A stretch of DNA of 36,876 bases from Prolixibacteraceae bacterium (GCA_016930365.1 JAFGGY010000177.1:1-36876); one strand, 5' to 3'. Numbered from the stretch's first letter, positions 17,675 through 26,624 are shown. Numbers and translations are program-made. Notes: generated by a model not told the origin, from the letters alone.

Positions 17675-18898
17675 ATGCAAGTTTCATTTTATATAGCACG
17701 CAGGTATTTTCGTACTAAAAAAACCAGAAATGTAGTAAACATTATTTCGGGTGTGGCTATGGTGGGTGTAATTGTGGGTACCATGGCACTTGTAGTGGTG
17801 CTTTCTATTTTTAATGGTTTCGATGTACTTATTAAATCTTTCTTCAGTTTTTTCGACCCACAAATAAAAATTACGGCTGTAGAGGGAAAACAATTTGACC
17901 CGTCGGCTGAAGCCTTACAACAGCTACGCAACGACGAGTCGGTGATTCACTTTTGCGAAGTAGTTGAAGAAATTGCACATTTTCAGTTCGAAGGGAGACA
18001 GTTTATTGCACGCATCAAGGGTGTTGAAGACGAATTTTTGGAGATGAGTAACCTGGGTGAGGTTTTATACGATGGAGACCTTTTGCTGAATGATGGAAAT
18101 TTCGATTATGCTATTATAGGGCGTGGTGTGGCGTATAACTTAGGGGCTGCTACGAATTTTGTTCGTCCGGTAAGCATTTCGGTACCCAAAAAAGGAGTGG
18201 GGCTGTCGTCGTTTTCGAATCCATTCAGGCAAAAGCATGTGTTTTTATCGGGAATTTACGCGGTAGGACAACAAGAAGTTGACAACCAGTATGCTTTGGT
18301 GCCTATTGGTATGGCGCGCGAATTGCTCGACCTTAAAAACGAGGTAACCGCAATCGAATTGGGTTTGGCCAAAGGGGTTGATTCGAATAAATTTCAAAAG
18401 AAGGTGCAAAAATTATTGGGGACTGAATTCCGCGTTCAGAATCGGTATCAGCAGCACGAGCAATATTACCGGGTGGCCGAAAGCGAACGCTTTTTTATCT
18501 ATCTTATTCTGTCGTTTATTGTAATTATAGCCTCGTTTAATCTGGCCAGTTCAATTGCCATGCTCATTCTCGATAAAAAGAAAGATATCCACACGCTGCT
18601 TAGCCTGGGAATGACCCGCAAAAAAGTAAGCCGCATTTTTTTATACGAAGGGATGCTGGTTTCGGTGTTGGGAGCAGCTATCGGTATGGCTCTGGGGGTG
18701 CTTATTTGTATGGGGCAAATTCATTTTGGCTGGCTTAAATTTCCAACCATGTCGTTCGCCGTGGAAAATTATCCTGTTGAGATACGAATGGGCAGTTTGT
18801 TTCTTATTGCTTTTACGGTAATTGTTATTGGTGCAGTAGCCTCGTGGTTGCCGGTACGTTTTCTGCCCGAAAGCTTTTTTGAGCACGAAAATAATTAA
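17675..18898 (+). CDS. FtsX-type ABC permease, LolC/LolE-like lipoprotein release system
   Basis: The 407-residue protein has the MacB/FtsX topology: an N-terminal membrane helix (about 22-45), a large periplasmic domain (about 50-265), then three helices (about 268-295, 320-345, 365-390). The N-terminal FYIARRYFRTKKTRNVVNIISG and the cytoplasmic loop LDKKKDIHTLLSLGMTRKKVSRIF are typical of the LolC/E group. That group, with LolD, extracts lipoproteins from the inner membrane for outer-membrane delivery. No LolD ATPase gene is adjacent, which is usual in Bacteroidota. Other FtsX-type roles cannot be excluded by sequence alone. Confidence 0.9.
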   Translation: MQVSFYIARRYFRTKKTRNVVNIISGVAMVGVIVGTMALVVVLSIFNGFDVLIKSFFSFFDPQIKITAVEGKQFDPSAEALQQLRNDESVIHFCEVVEEIAHFQFEGRQFIARIKGVEDEFLEMSNLGEVLYDGDLLLNDGNFDYAIIGRGVAYNLGAATNFVRPVSISVPKKGVGLSSFSNPFRQKHVFLSGIYAVGQQEVDNQYALVPIGMARELLDLKNEVTAIELGLAKGVDSNKFQKKVQKLLGTEFRVQNRYQQHEQYYRVAESERFFIYLILSFIVIIASFNLASSIAMLILDKKKDIHTLLSLGMTRKKVSRIFLYEGMLVSVLGAAIGMALGVLICMGQIHFGWLKFPTMSFAVENYPVEIRMGSLFLIAFTVIVIGAVASWLPVRFLPESFFEHENN

Positions 18899-18986
18899 AC
18901 CGGTATCCTTTTAAAAGCAGCTCATTCCTGTTTTTATATCCCGAAGCAAAGCCGAAAACTCATCTTTTTTTTTCATATTTGCACCT

Positions 18987-20111
18987 ATGCAATTTAATCG
19001 AGTAATTGGACAGCAAGCCATAAAAAAGCGGCTTATCGATGGCGTAAATGAAAACCGCATTAGCCATGCGTTGTTGTTTGCCGGCTCCGAGGGTACTGGC
19101 AAACTGGCTATGGCCATAGCCTATGCGCAATACGTGGCTTGCACCAATCGTACCGAAACCGACTCGTGTGGAACCTGCCCTTCGTGTAAGAAATTCAATA
19201 AATTGGCGCATCCCGACTTGCACTTTGTATTCCCGGTGGTTAAAACACCCAAGCTAAAAGAGCCGGTTAGCGATAACTACATCAAACCGTGGCGCGAAAT
19301 GGTTGGGCAGAATCCTTATTTCAATCTTAATATGTGGTACAAAGCCATTGATGTTGAGAACGCACAGGGGAAAATTTATGTACACGAGAGCCACGAAATT
19401 ATTCGCAAACTGAATCTCAAAACATTCGAGGCCGAGTATAAGGTGATGATTATTTGGATGGCTGAGCGCATGAATGTGCAGTGTGCTAATAAGTTACTTA
19501 AGATGATTGAAGAACCACCACCCAAAACCTTATTTATTCTAATTACTGAAAACGACGAACAAATATTGCCAACCATACGGTCGCGCACACAACTTATTAA
19601 ATTCAATAAAATTGATCATCAGTCGATGGCTGGAGTCTTAGCTGCTATGCCACAATCGGAAGGCAAAAATATCGAAGGACTGGTGCATTTGGCCAATGGC
19701 AATTTTATCACGGCCATCGATTTGCTGCAACCCGACGAGGAAAAGACCCTTTATTTTGAGCATTTTACATCGTTAATGCGTTCGGCATACGTTCGCGATT
19801 GGCAAGGCATATTCGATTGGGCCGACAACGTAGCCGGCATGGGTCGCGAAAGGCAAAAAAACTTTCTGAATTATTGTATGCGTATGATGCGTGAGAACTT
19901 TGTTCTAAATTTTCAACGCAATGATCTGGTTTTTCTGAATGAAACCGAAAAAGGCTTTTCATCCAAATTCAGTCCTTTTATCAACGAACGAAACATTATC
20001 ACTTTTTCAGAAGAGCTAGAAAAAGCCTATCGCGATATTGCCCAAAATGGCAATCCTCGTGTAATCTTTCTCGATTTTTCGCTTAAAGTAGTTAAGCTAA
20101 TCAGAGCCTGA
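18987..20111 (+). CDS. holB: DNA polymerase III delta-prime subunit (clamp-loader)
   Basis: The 374-residue protein is an AAA+ clamp-loader subunit that helps load the sliding clamp. The N-terminus has IGQQAIKKRLIDGVNENRISHALLFAG, in part (about 7-33), followed by the loop GSEGTGKL (33-40). The threonine or serine after the lysine is replaced by leucine, as expected for a delta-prime that does not hydrolyse ATP. The zinc site is C52, C61, C64, C67. The sensor region reads KLLKMIEEPPPKTLFILITEN and ILPTIRSRTQLIKF, with an SRC-like SRTQ motif. The C-terminal collar domain is divergent. A weak box, CATATTTG (18974-18981), lies just upstream of the ATG. Confidence 0.92.
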   Translation: MQFNRVIGQQAIKKRLIDGVNENRISHALLFAGSEGTGKLAMAIAYAQYVACTNRTETDSCGTCPSCKKFNKLAHPDLHFVFPVVKTPKLKEPVSDNYIKPWREMVGQNPYFNLNMWYKAIDVENAQGKIYVHESHEIIRKLNLKTFEAEYKVMIIWMAERMNVQCANKLLKMIEEPPPKTLFILITENDEQILPTIRSRTQLIKFNKIDHQSMAGVLAAMPQSEGKNIEGLVHLANGNFITAIDLLQPDEEKTLYFEHFTSLMRSAYVRDWQGIFDWADNVAGMGRERQKNFLNYCMRMMRENFVLNFQRNDLVFLNETEKGFSSKFSPFINERNIITFSEELEKAYRDIAQNGNPRVIFLDFSLKVVKLIRA

Positions 20112-20155
20112 GCAAAGCAAACGCATACTCCCGAACACAAAACTTACGAAATGAC

Positions 20156-20202
20156 GGTGCAAACCTTTCGAAAAGGTTTAAAAAATAGCTATTTTTAGCA
20201 CC
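20156..20202 (+). terminator. Nested inverted repeats, probable terminator of holB
   Basis: AAACCTTT-CGA-AAAGGTTT (20161-20179) is followed directly by the perfect 16-base palindrome AAAAATAGCTATTTTT (20181-20196). An outer GGTGC (20156-20160) and GCACC (20198-20202) close the whole. The T run in the second palindrome fits a terminator, but a role in the leader of the next gene is equally possible. Confidence 0.5.
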
Positions 20203-20221
20203 ATTTATAAATCAATATATA

Positions 20222-20241
20222 CCTTTCAGGTTACTGAAAGG
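20222..20241 (+). promoter_or_regulatory. Perfect hairpin in the leader of the RicT-like gene
   Basis: CCTTTCAG-GTTA-CTGAAAGG is an 8-base perfect stem with a 4-base loop ending 17 bases before the ATG at 20259. It is close enough to affect ribosome access or to be a protein-binding site. Confidence 0.5.
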
Positions 20242-20258
20242 CCCATAAATGTTAAAAT

Positions 20259-21521
20259 ATGACAACAGGAAATCCAATTTTCAGAGGATGTACAACGAAT
20301 AAATTATCGGGCTCGTGCGCTAAACTCGATGTACAAAACTGGCTGAAAGATATACCCAATACGCATAATTCGGAAGATATTGTTGAAATACGATTCAAGA
20401 ATACGCGTAAAGACTATTATGCCAACGTAAACCGTTTAAGCCTCGAAGTGGGCGAGTTGGTAGCTGTTGAGGGCAACCCCGGCCACGATATCGGTATGGT
20501 GTCGTTAACCGGCGATTTGGTGCTTAGACAAATGAAACGCCATAAAGTTACCACCGTAAATGGCGAACTCCGTAAGGTTTACCGAAAAGCCAAGCAGGTC
20601 GATATCGAAAAGTGGGAAGCAGCCATGAAAAGAGAGCACGAAACGATGATAAAATCGCGCCAGCTTGCAGTCGATCTTCGCCTGAATATGAAAATTGGCG
20701 ATGTTGAATACCAGGGCGATGGCACCAAAGCCATCTTTTATTACATAGCCGACGAACGTGTCGATTTTCGTCAACTCATTAAAGTGTTGGCCGAAACGTT
20801 TCGCATTCGGGTAGAAATGAAGCAGATAGGAGCTCGGCAGGAAGCCGGACGTATTGGAGGTATAGGCCCCTGTGGTCGCGAACTATGTTGCAGTGCCTGG
20901 ATGTCGAATTTTAGCTCGGTTACTACAGTAGCTGCCCGATATCAGGAAATATCGATGAACCCACAAAAACTGGCAGGTCAATGCAGTAAACTTAAATGCT
21001 GCATCAACTACGAAGTAGATTGCTACATCAACGAGCAAAAAGATTTTCCACCCAAAGAGCGACTGAAAACAGAAGAAGGCGAATACATATATCTTAAATC
21101 GGATGTGTTTAAACGTACTTACTATTACACGCTAGATAGTAGAGCCCCAACCGGGCAGGTGGCCGTACCGGTGAGCCGTGTCAAGCAAATTATGCGTATG
21201 AACGAAAAGGGAAAAGTGCCCGAACGGCTAATTGAGATTTCCGACATCGATATAAATATTGAAAAGGCTTTGCCAAACTACGAAAATGTGGTTGGGCAGG
21301 ACAGCCTTACCCGTTTTGATAAGCCTAAAGATGATAGCCGACGGAAAAAACGACGCCCGAAACGAAGAATGAAAAATGACGATAATGCAAGGCCGCCACG
21401 CGATAAAGCCCGGCAAGATAAACCTAAAAGCGAAGGAAATCAACGAAACAATCAACGTCGAAAACCATCGGGTAAGTTTAAAAAGCCACGCAATCAACGC
21501 AACGATAAAGAAAAAGAATAG
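20259..21521 (+). CDS. ricT: PSP1-domain protein, RicT (YaaT)-like
   Basis: The 420-residue protein contains a PSP1 domain (about 35-260). In Bacillus RicT forms the RicAFT complex, which binds Fe-S clusters and affects RNA processing and development. Cysteines suited to cluster binding are C205, C210 and C211 in GPCGRELCCSAWM, and C242, C247, C248 and C255 in CSKLKCCINYEVDCY; C11 and C20 lie near the N-terminus. Residues about 350-420 form a very basic, low-complexity tail (K, R, N, Q, P), likely disordered and nucleic-acid binding. Such tails are common in Bacteroidota homologues. RicA and RicF partners are not in the window. Function in this phylum is uncertain. Confidence 0.85.
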   Translation: MTTGNPIFRGCTTNKLSGSCAKLDVQNWLKDIPNTHNSEDIVEIRFKNTRKDYYANVNRLSLEVGELVAVEGNPGHDIGMVSLTGDLVLRQMKRHKVTTVNGELRKVYRKAKQVDIEKWEAAMKREHETMIKSRQLAVDLRLNMKIGDVEYQGDGTKAIFYYIADERVDFRQLIKVLAETFRIRVEMKQIGARQEAGRIGGIGPCGRELCCSAWMSNFSSVTTVAARYQEISMNPQKLAGQCSKLKCCINYEVDCYINEQKDFPPKERLKTEEGEYIYLKSDVFKRTYYYTLDSRAPTGQVAVPVSRVKQIMRMNEKGKVPERLIEISDIDINIEKALPNYENVVGQDSLTRFDKPKDDSRRKKRRPKRRMKNDDNARPPRDKARQDKPKSEGNQRNNQRRKPSGKFKKPRNQRNDKEKE

Positions 21522-21539
21522 CTGCCGCTTATTGGCAGC
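21521..21539 (+). terminator. Short hairpin after the RicT-like gene
   Basis: GCTGCC (21521-21526) and GGCAGC (21534-21539) pair across a 7-base loop that begins right at the stop codon, followed by TGAAATTTTTAAA. The stem is short, so termination is probably partial and gldH may be read through. Confidence 0.45.
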
Positions 21540-21566
21540 CTGAAATTTTTAAAATAAAGGAAGTTA

Positions 21567-22040
21567 ATGTTTCATAGACTAAAATATAATTGTTTTGTAA
21601 TGCCTGTGCTGTTGGTGTTTGTCGCCTGTAGCTCCAATACTATGTATCACGAAAACAAGATGGTTGATAAGACCGTTTGGCATGCCGATTCGATTCTTAC
21701 TTTCCGATTCGATGTTAGCGATACTGTTTCGTTATGTGATATAAATATTAGCACCCGAAATCTTGAGGCATATCCTTACAGCAATATTTGGTTTTTTGTG
21801 AAAATAACAGCCCCCGATTCTTCGATGGTGTCCGATACTGTTGAGTATCAGTTGGCTGAAGCCAGTGGAAAATGGCTCGGAACCGGAACAGGAGGACTGT
21901 ACAGCAACGAATTTAACTTTCTACAAAATGTTTATTTCCCGATTAAGGGAGCTTATAGCATAGCCATAAAACACGGAATGAGAAATAAAAGCCTGAAAGG
22001 AATCAGTGATATCGGGCTTTCAGTCGAAAAAAAGAATTAG
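21567..22040 (+). CDS. gldH: Gliding-motility lipoprotein GldH
   Basis: This 157-residue protein has a lipoprotein signal peptide with cysteine at 21 (VFVACSSN). The GldH core includes WHADSILTFRFDVSDT, YPYSNIWFFVKITAPD, GKWLGTGTGGLYSNEF and FPIKGAYSIAIKHGMR. GldH is required for gliding and for stability of other Gld lipoproteins in Flavobacterium. Many non-gliding Bacteroidota keep it, so its presence does not establish motility. Only 45 bases separate it from the RicT-like gene and 4 bases from trmB, giving a likely RicT-GldH-TrmB transcription unit. Confidence 0.92.
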   Translation: MFHRLKYNCFVMPVLLVFVACSSNTMYHENKMVDKTVWHADSILTFRFDVSDTVSLCDINISTRNLEAYPYSNIWFFVKITAPDSSMVSDTVEYQLAEASGKWLGTGTGGLYSNEFNFLQNVYFPIKGAYSIAIKHGMRNKSLKGISDIGLSVEKKN

Positions 22041-22044
22041 TGCA

Positions 22045-22794
22045 GTGGGGAAGAATAAGCTAAAGAAATTTGCTGATATGGAACAATTTCAAAATGTGAT
22101 ACAAGTTCCGTATCGTGCCATTAACCATTCTAATCATTCCCTCAAAGGAAAATGGAATGAGCATTTTTTCAAAAATGATATGCCTTTAGTACTCGAATTG
22201 GGTTGCGGAAAAGGTGAATATACTACAGGGCTGGCAAAAATAGATAAATCGAAGAATTACATTGGGGTTGATATTAAAGGAGCCCGTATGTGGAAAGGAG
22301 CCCGGTTTGCTATTGAAAACAACCTGGCAAATGTTGCTTTTTTACGTACTCACATCGAAATGCTTGACCAGTTTTTTGCCCCTGCCGAGGTAGCCGAAAT
22401 ATGGCTTACTTTTCCCGACCCACAAATGAAAAAGACTCGCAAACGATTAACATCTACCCGATTTATCGAAATGTATCGCAAGTTTATTAAGCCTGGTGGT
22501 CTTATTCATTTAAAAACCGACAGCAACTTTCAATACCAATATACCCTCGAAATGATTAAAGCCAACGGCTTTGAAATCGTAGATCAGATTTCTGATATTT
22601 ATAATACCGAAACGATTGTGCCCGAAAAGCTACAAATCAAAACATTTTACGAGAAACAATGGCTATTGCGAGGCATCAATATTAAATACCTGGCTTTTAT
22701 TCCCCATCAAAATCAGCTAATAGAGCCCGATGTTGACATAGAGCCCGACAGTTATCGCAGTTTCGGGCGTGGCGCAATAACACTCGACGAATAA
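22045..22794 (+). CDS. trmB: tRNA (guanine-N7-)-methyltransferase
   Basis: TrmB methylates G46 of tRNA with S-adenosylmethionine. I choose the GTG at 22045, four bases after the gldH stop, giving 249 residues starting (as fMet) MGKNKLKKFADMEQF. Homologues in this phylum typically begin with this MGKNKL-K-FAxM motif, which an ATG start at 22078 would remove. The open frame reaches back to 22006 inside gldH, but those residues are not family-like. Seen are the SAM loop ELGCGKGEYT (about 51-60), DIKGARMWKGA, LTFPDPQMKKTRKRL with the catalytic aspartate, and the C-terminal PDSYRSFGRGA. Start choice is inference; family is firm. Confidence 0.94.
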   Translation: MGKNKLKKFADMEQFQNVIQVPYRAINHSNHSLKGKWNEHFFKNDMPLVLELGCGKGEYTTGLAKIDKSKNYIGVDIKGARMWKGARFAIENNLANVAFLRTHIEMLDQFFAPAEVAEIWLTFPDPQMKKTRKRLTSTRFIEMYRKFIKPGGLIHLKTDSNFQYQYTLEMIKANGFEIVDQISDIYNTETIVPEKLQIKTFYEKQWLLRGINIKYLAFIPHQNQLIEPDVDIEPDSYRSFGRGAITLDE

Positions 22795-22874
22795 AAAACT
22801 TTATTTGTTCGCATAAAATTACCGATGAATTAAGGTTTTGTGTGTTGACCCACTCATTTTTGACTTTCTTTTTG

Positions 22875-22906
22875 TTTGACCAAACCCTACACTTAAGGTA
22901 TATTTG
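22875..22906 (+). promoter_or_regulatory. Near-perfect Bacteroidota promoter for menC-menE
   Basis: TTTG (22875-22878), a 20-base spacer and TATATTTG (22899-22906) match the consensus at every fixed base. Transcription should begin about 7 bases on, leaving a leader of roughly 10 bases before the ATG at 22923. This also rules against the longer frame starting at 22842. Confidence 0.8.
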
Positions 22907-22922
22907 CTTAAAACATACATTC

Positions 22923-23963
22923 ATGCGCATTAAGGCAAGTTTCAAAAAATACACACTCAATTTTATTCGTCCTGCCGGTACTTCGCGTGGCGTTTATACC
23001 AGTAAGAACAGTTGGTTCCTGTTTTTAAACAATGAAAACTATACCGGGGTGGGCGAATGCTCAATTTTAAACGATTTAAGTATCGACAATCGGCCAGACT
23101 TCGAAGAAAAGCTAAAGCAGGTTTGTGGCGAAATTAATAATGGAACGTTCGATTTTGATGACAGACTCGAGTCGTTTCCGGCTATTCGTTTTGGACTCGA
23201 AACGGCTTTGGCCGATTTGAATAATGGCGGTAAACACATTCTTTTTCCCTCGGCATTTACATCGGGTAGCGACGGAATTCGTACGAATGGACTAATATGG
23301 ATGGGCGATGCAGATTTTATGCGTAGTCAGATTGCTCAAAAGCTTGATGCGGGGTTTTCGTGTATCAAATTGAAAATTGGTTCGCTGAACTGGAAAACAG
23401 AGCGTGAACTGATTGCTGAAATGCGCCGTCAGTTTATGGCAACCGAACTTACTATACGGGTCGATGCTAACGGAGCTTATAATACAGAGAACGTACATGG
23501 TGTTTTGAACGATTTGGCTGAGCTTGATGTGCATTCCATTGAACAGCCCATAAAAGCCGGGCAATGGGAACAAATGGCTGCATTATGCGCAAACCCGCCC
23601 CTTCCTATAGCACTCGACGAAGAGTTAATTGGGATTGCATCGTACGAAAAAAAGTACCAGCTGATTAATGCCATCAAACCTCAATACCTGGTATTGAAAC
23701 CCGGCCTGGTTGGAGGTTTTTATTCGTCAAACGAGTGGGTGAAACTGGCAGACGAGCATTCTGTCGGGTGGTGGGCTACTTCGGCTCTCGAATCGAATAT
23801 CGGGCTTAATGCCATTGCCCAGTGGGTATATACAAAAGATGTAAAAATACCCCAAGGACTGGGAACCGGTTTGTTATTTGCCAATAATATTGAATCGCCC
23901 TTAACTTTGCAGGGCGAAAAATTGTTTTATGATATTCATACGAAATGGGAATTAATGCCTTAG
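22923..23963 (+). CDS. menC: o-Succinylbenzoate synthase
   Basis: The 346-residue protein is an enolase-superfamily enzyme that dehydrates SHCHC to o-succinylbenzoate in menaquinone synthesis. The catalytic lysines are K149 and K151 in CIKLKIG and K259 in VLKPGLVGG. The metal ligands are D181 in RVDANGAY, E207 in SIEQPI and D232 in ALDEEL. The SALESNIG segment near 290 is also typical. The ATG at 22923 is supported by the promoter immediately upstream. menE starts 6 bases after its stop, so the two form an operon. The other men genes are not in the window. Confidence 0.94.
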   Translation: MRIKASFKKYTLNFIRPAGTSRGVYTSKNSWFLFLNNENYTGVGECSILNDLSIDNRPDFEEKLKQVCGEINNGTFDFDDRLESFPAIRFGLETALADLNNGGKHILFPSAFTSGSDGIRTNGLIWMGDADFMRSQIAQKLDAGFSCIKLKIGSLNWKTERELIAEMRRQFMATELTIRVDANGAYNTENVHGVLNDLAELDVHSIEQPIKAGQWEQMAALCANPPLPIALDEELIGIASYEKKYQLINAIKPQYLVLKPGLVGGFYSSNEWVKLADEHSVGWWATSALESNIGLNAIAQWVYTKDVKIPQGLGTGLLFANNIESPLTLQGEKLFYDIHTKWELMP

Positions 23964-23969
23964 CCATAA

Positions 23970-25043
23970 ATGAATAAGCAAATAACGATAAACGGAAAAA
24001 TTTTAAGTGAAGCTGATTTGGTGCGGGCTGCTGACAATCCTTTGTTGCCCGATTGGGAAAGGCAGGTTTATGCTTTTGTTATTAACTGGTTCGACCATAG
24101 CGAAGAAATAGAGCAGAAAACATCGGGCAGTACGGGAAGCCCAAAAAAAATAATGCTGAAAAAATCTATGATGGTAGCTTCGGCACATAAAACCATTCGT
24201 TATTTTGATTTTAAAAGCGGCCAGGTGGCCTGGTTGTGTTTGCCGGTAAAGTACATTGCCGGAAAAATGATGGTGGTACGTGCCATCGAGGCCCGACTTA
24301 ACCTGGTTCTTTCGGAGCCCTTGTCGAGCCCCGTTATACCCGTTTCGAAAGTAGATTTTGCAGCTCTGGTGCCCATGCAAATGCATAAAATGCTCTCAGC
24401 CGGCGAAGATTTCAGTCGTATTTCGAAACTTATTATAGGAGGAGCTGCTGTCGATTTCAAACTTTTGAAACACATCGAAAAGTTGTCGTGCGAGGTGTAT
24501 GCGACCTACGGAATGACCGAAACAAGCTCGCATATTGCGCTACAACGTTTAAACGGCAGTAAGCCCGATGCGCATTTCAAACTGCTCGATGGTTTTTCGG
24601 TTGCCACCGATGCCCACGGGTGTTTGCAAATTATTGCACCCGATTTTTTTAGTGGTGTAATGCAAACTACCGATGTGGTTGAGTTGATTTCGCCAGTTGC
24701 TTTTCGGTGGTTGGGACGAGTCGATCATGTGATTAACTCGGGTGGAATAAAAATATCGCCCGAACCGATTGAAAAAGAAATATCGTTGCTGATTAACAGC
24801 GAGTGTGTTATAACATCTCTGCCCGATGAAGTGCTTGGGCAGAAGCTGGTTTTGATTATTGAAGGTTCAGCAGATATTTCCCCAAAAAAGTTACTGATTG
24901 ACAAAATAAAACAGCGGTTTGGAAAACACCTGGTGCCAAAACTTGTTTATTATTTAGATGTTTTGCCACGTTCGTCAAACATGAAAATTGATCGCGCTGA
25001 ATTGGTGCATATTATTAAAACAATAAACTTGATTAATGGTTAA
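23970..25043 (+). CDS. menE: o-Succinylbenzoate-CoA ligase
   Basis: This 357-residue acyl-CoA synthetase activates o-succinylbenzoate as its CoA thioester. The adenylation motifs are KTSGSTGSPKKIMLKKS (about 50-66), YATYGMTETSSHIAL (about 174-188), the GRVDHVINSGGIKISPEPIEKEI hinge (about 250-272) and the C-terminal PRSSNMKIDRAEL with its acyl-adenylate lysine (K in NMK). It is shorter than the roughly 450-residue MenE of E. coli or Bacillus, mainly at the N-terminal side, which is usual in Bacteroidota. It follows menC directly. Confidence 0.93.
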   Translation: MNKQITINGKILSEADLVRAADNPLLPDWERQVYAFVINWFDHSEEIEQKTSGSTGSPKKIMLKKSMMVASAHKTIRYFDFKSGQVAWLCLPVKYIAGKMMVVRAIEARLNLVLSEPLSSPVIPVSKVDFAALVPMQMHKMLSAGEDFSRISKLIIGGAAVDFKLLKHIEKLSCEVYATYGMTETSSHIALQRLNGSKPDAHFKLLDGFSVATDAHGCLQIIAPDFFSGVMQTTDVVELISPVAFRWLGRVDHVINSGGIKISPEPIEKEISLLINSECVITSLPDEVLGQKLVLIIEGSADISPKKLLIDKIKQRFGKHLVPKLVYYLDVLPRSSNMKIDRAELVHIIKTINLING

Positions 25044-25358
25044 TGGTTTGTTGATACTTATAAAGGTTAGATGAAATTTTGTTATGTCGGTTGAGTACTT
25101 ATTCATATTACTAACTTTTGCATTTTACAAACAAGTTTATGTTCTTATGTCAAAAATTTATTGGCTAAAATATGCAACAGTTCGTTAATGTTTTTTAAGT
25201 GGTTAATGATGGGCGGTTTTTTTGTGTTGGTCTGATTGTATAAAATACAGACAGTTAGTTCATTACAAAAAAAGTCTCATATCTCATATCTAAAGTCTAA
25301 CGTACTATTGATATAAAAGTTGTACTTTTAGTTGTGTTTCACTTTAAATTAAAATGTC
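25044..25358. other. Intergenic stretch, no gene seen
   Basis: This 315-base AT-rich gap separates menE from the beta-propeller gene. It holds a short tandem repeat of a 7-base unit (TCTCATA, 25275-25291). A box TACTTTTA (25323-25330), one mismatch from TAnnTTTG, lacks a properly spaced partner. I see no open frame with coding character, no tRNA and no clear terminator. Confidence 0.6.
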
Positions 25359-26204
25359 ATGAAACGAATATATGCATTAGTTTTTGGAGTGTTCTTCTCC
25401 TTCGCTTTGCAGGCCCAGGAATTAAATCTGCTGTGGTCGTCACCTGCAACCCTCGATATTCCCGAATCGGTTTTGTACGATGCTTCGTCTGAAATGGTTT
25501 TCGTCTCCTGCTTAGGGCAGGTTCGCAACGACAAAACCGGCGATGGGTACATTGCTCTTATGAACCTCGAAGGAGAAATTATCAACAAGGAATGGCTTAC
25601 AGGGCTGAACGATCCCAAGGGAATGGCTATAAATGACGGAAAACTATATGTTTCTGACATCGACGAGTTGGTGGTTATAAACATCCAAGATGCCGAAGTT
25701 GAAACACGTTATTCCGCACCCGATGCTTCATTTTTGAACGATGTTACCTACTGTCAAAATGAGATGGTGTTTGTTTCCGATTCGCATCAGCAGCATATTT
25801 ATGCACTAAAGGATACTACATTTGCTCTTTGGCTCGACGATGAACGTTTGTTGGGCGTTAACGGTTTGTGGGCCGAAGGCGGCAACCTGTATGCCGGCAA
25901 CGAATCGGTTTGGGCTATCGATCCTAAAAGTAAAAGCATGGCCGAATTATTTAGCGGAACAGGTGGAATTGATGGACTGGAAGCCATTGGCCATCGTAAT
26001 TTTATTTTTTCGAACTGGGCTGGTCGTATTTATGTTTCGCAGATTGGGCGTGTGTTACTCTTGCTCGACACAAGCGAAGATGAGCTTAATTCGGCCGACA
26101 TCGATTTTGTACCTGGAAAAAATATGGTGTTGGTTCCTACTTTTATGGGCAACCGTGTTGATGCGTATCAATTGGAATTAAATGGTAAAGAGGATGAAGA
26201 ATAG
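25359..26204 (+). CDS. Exported SMP-30/NHL-like beta-propeller protein
   Basis: The 281-residue protein has a signal peptide (MKRIYALVFGVFFSFALQAQ). The remainder has repeating four-strand blade-like units, as in SMP-30/gluconolactonase/LRE or NHL proteins: PESVLYDASSEMVFVSCLG, DPKGMAINDGKLYVSDIDELVVI, FLNDVTYCQNEMVFVSDSHQQHIYAL and LGVNGLWAEGGNLYAGNESVWAI. Metal ligands typical of SMP-30 lactonases (glutamate, two asparagines, aspartate) are suggested by PES, LND, NGL and DGLE motifs in the expected order. I cannot confirm catalysis. It overlaps the following lipoprotein gene, so the two are probably coexpressed at the cell envelope. Confidence 0.82.
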   Translation: MKRIYALVFGVFFSFALQAQELNLLWSSPATLDIPESVLYDASSEMVFVSCLGQVRNDKTGDGYIALMNLEGEIINKEWLTGLNDPKGMAINDGKLYVSDIDELVVINIQDAEVETRYSAPDASFLNDVTYCQNEMVFVSDSHQQHIYALKDTTFALWLDDERLLGVNGLWAEGGNLYAGNESVWAIDPKSKSMAELFSGTGGIDGLEAIGHRNFIFSNWAGRIYVSQIGRVLLLLDTSEDELNSADIDFVPGKNMVLVPTFMGNRVDAYQLELNGKEDEE

Positions 26205-26619
26205 CTTCTTTTTTGTGCTTTTCATTATAGTTTTGGCCGGATGCTCGGTTTCTAAAAAAACGAGTTTAGAATCTGGTAACAAAACCAGTACGAATGTACT
26301 TACGGAAATAAAATTCTCGCTTATACTTTTTGATGGGAAAGAGATCGATTCAGGGCGGGTGTACTTTACACTTTCGAGCGCCGAAAACCGGTTTTTTGGC
26401 CGGGGCTTTTGTAATTCATTTAATGGACAGTATTTTTTAAAAGGTAGTGATACGATAAAATTCAATAACATGGTATCAACAAAAATGGCCTGTCCGGAGC
26501 TGGACGCCGAAAACGAGTTTTTTAGCATGCTCAAACAAATTGATTCGTATCGTTTTGAAGGCAAAACTCTTTTACTTAAAAGCTCGGATAATGTACGGGC
26601 TGTTTTTTCTGCAGAATAA
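26194..26619 (+). CDS. META-domain lipoprotein (HslJ-like)
   Basis: I start at the ATG at 26194 (MKNSFFFVLFIIVLAGCSV), giving 141 residues with a lipobox LAGC and lipidated cysteine 17. An in-frame ATG at 26182 is also possible. The META/HslJ domain is recognised by FFGRGFCNSFNGQYFL, IKFNNMVSTKMACPELDAENEFFSML and YRFEGKTLLLKSSDNVRAVF. HslJ relatives sit at the envelope and are linked to stress or antibiotic tolerance, but the molecular role is unknown. The gene overlaps the end of the beta-propeller gene by 11 bases. Confidence 0.87.
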   Translation: MKNSFFFVLFIIVLAGCSVSKKTSLESGNKTSTNVLTEIKFSLILFDGKEIDSGRVYFTLSSAENRFFGRGFCNSFNGQYFLKGSDTIKFNNMVSTKMACPELDAENEFFSMLKQIDSYRFEGKTLLLKSSDNVRAVFSAE

Positions 26620-26624
26620 ATTTC

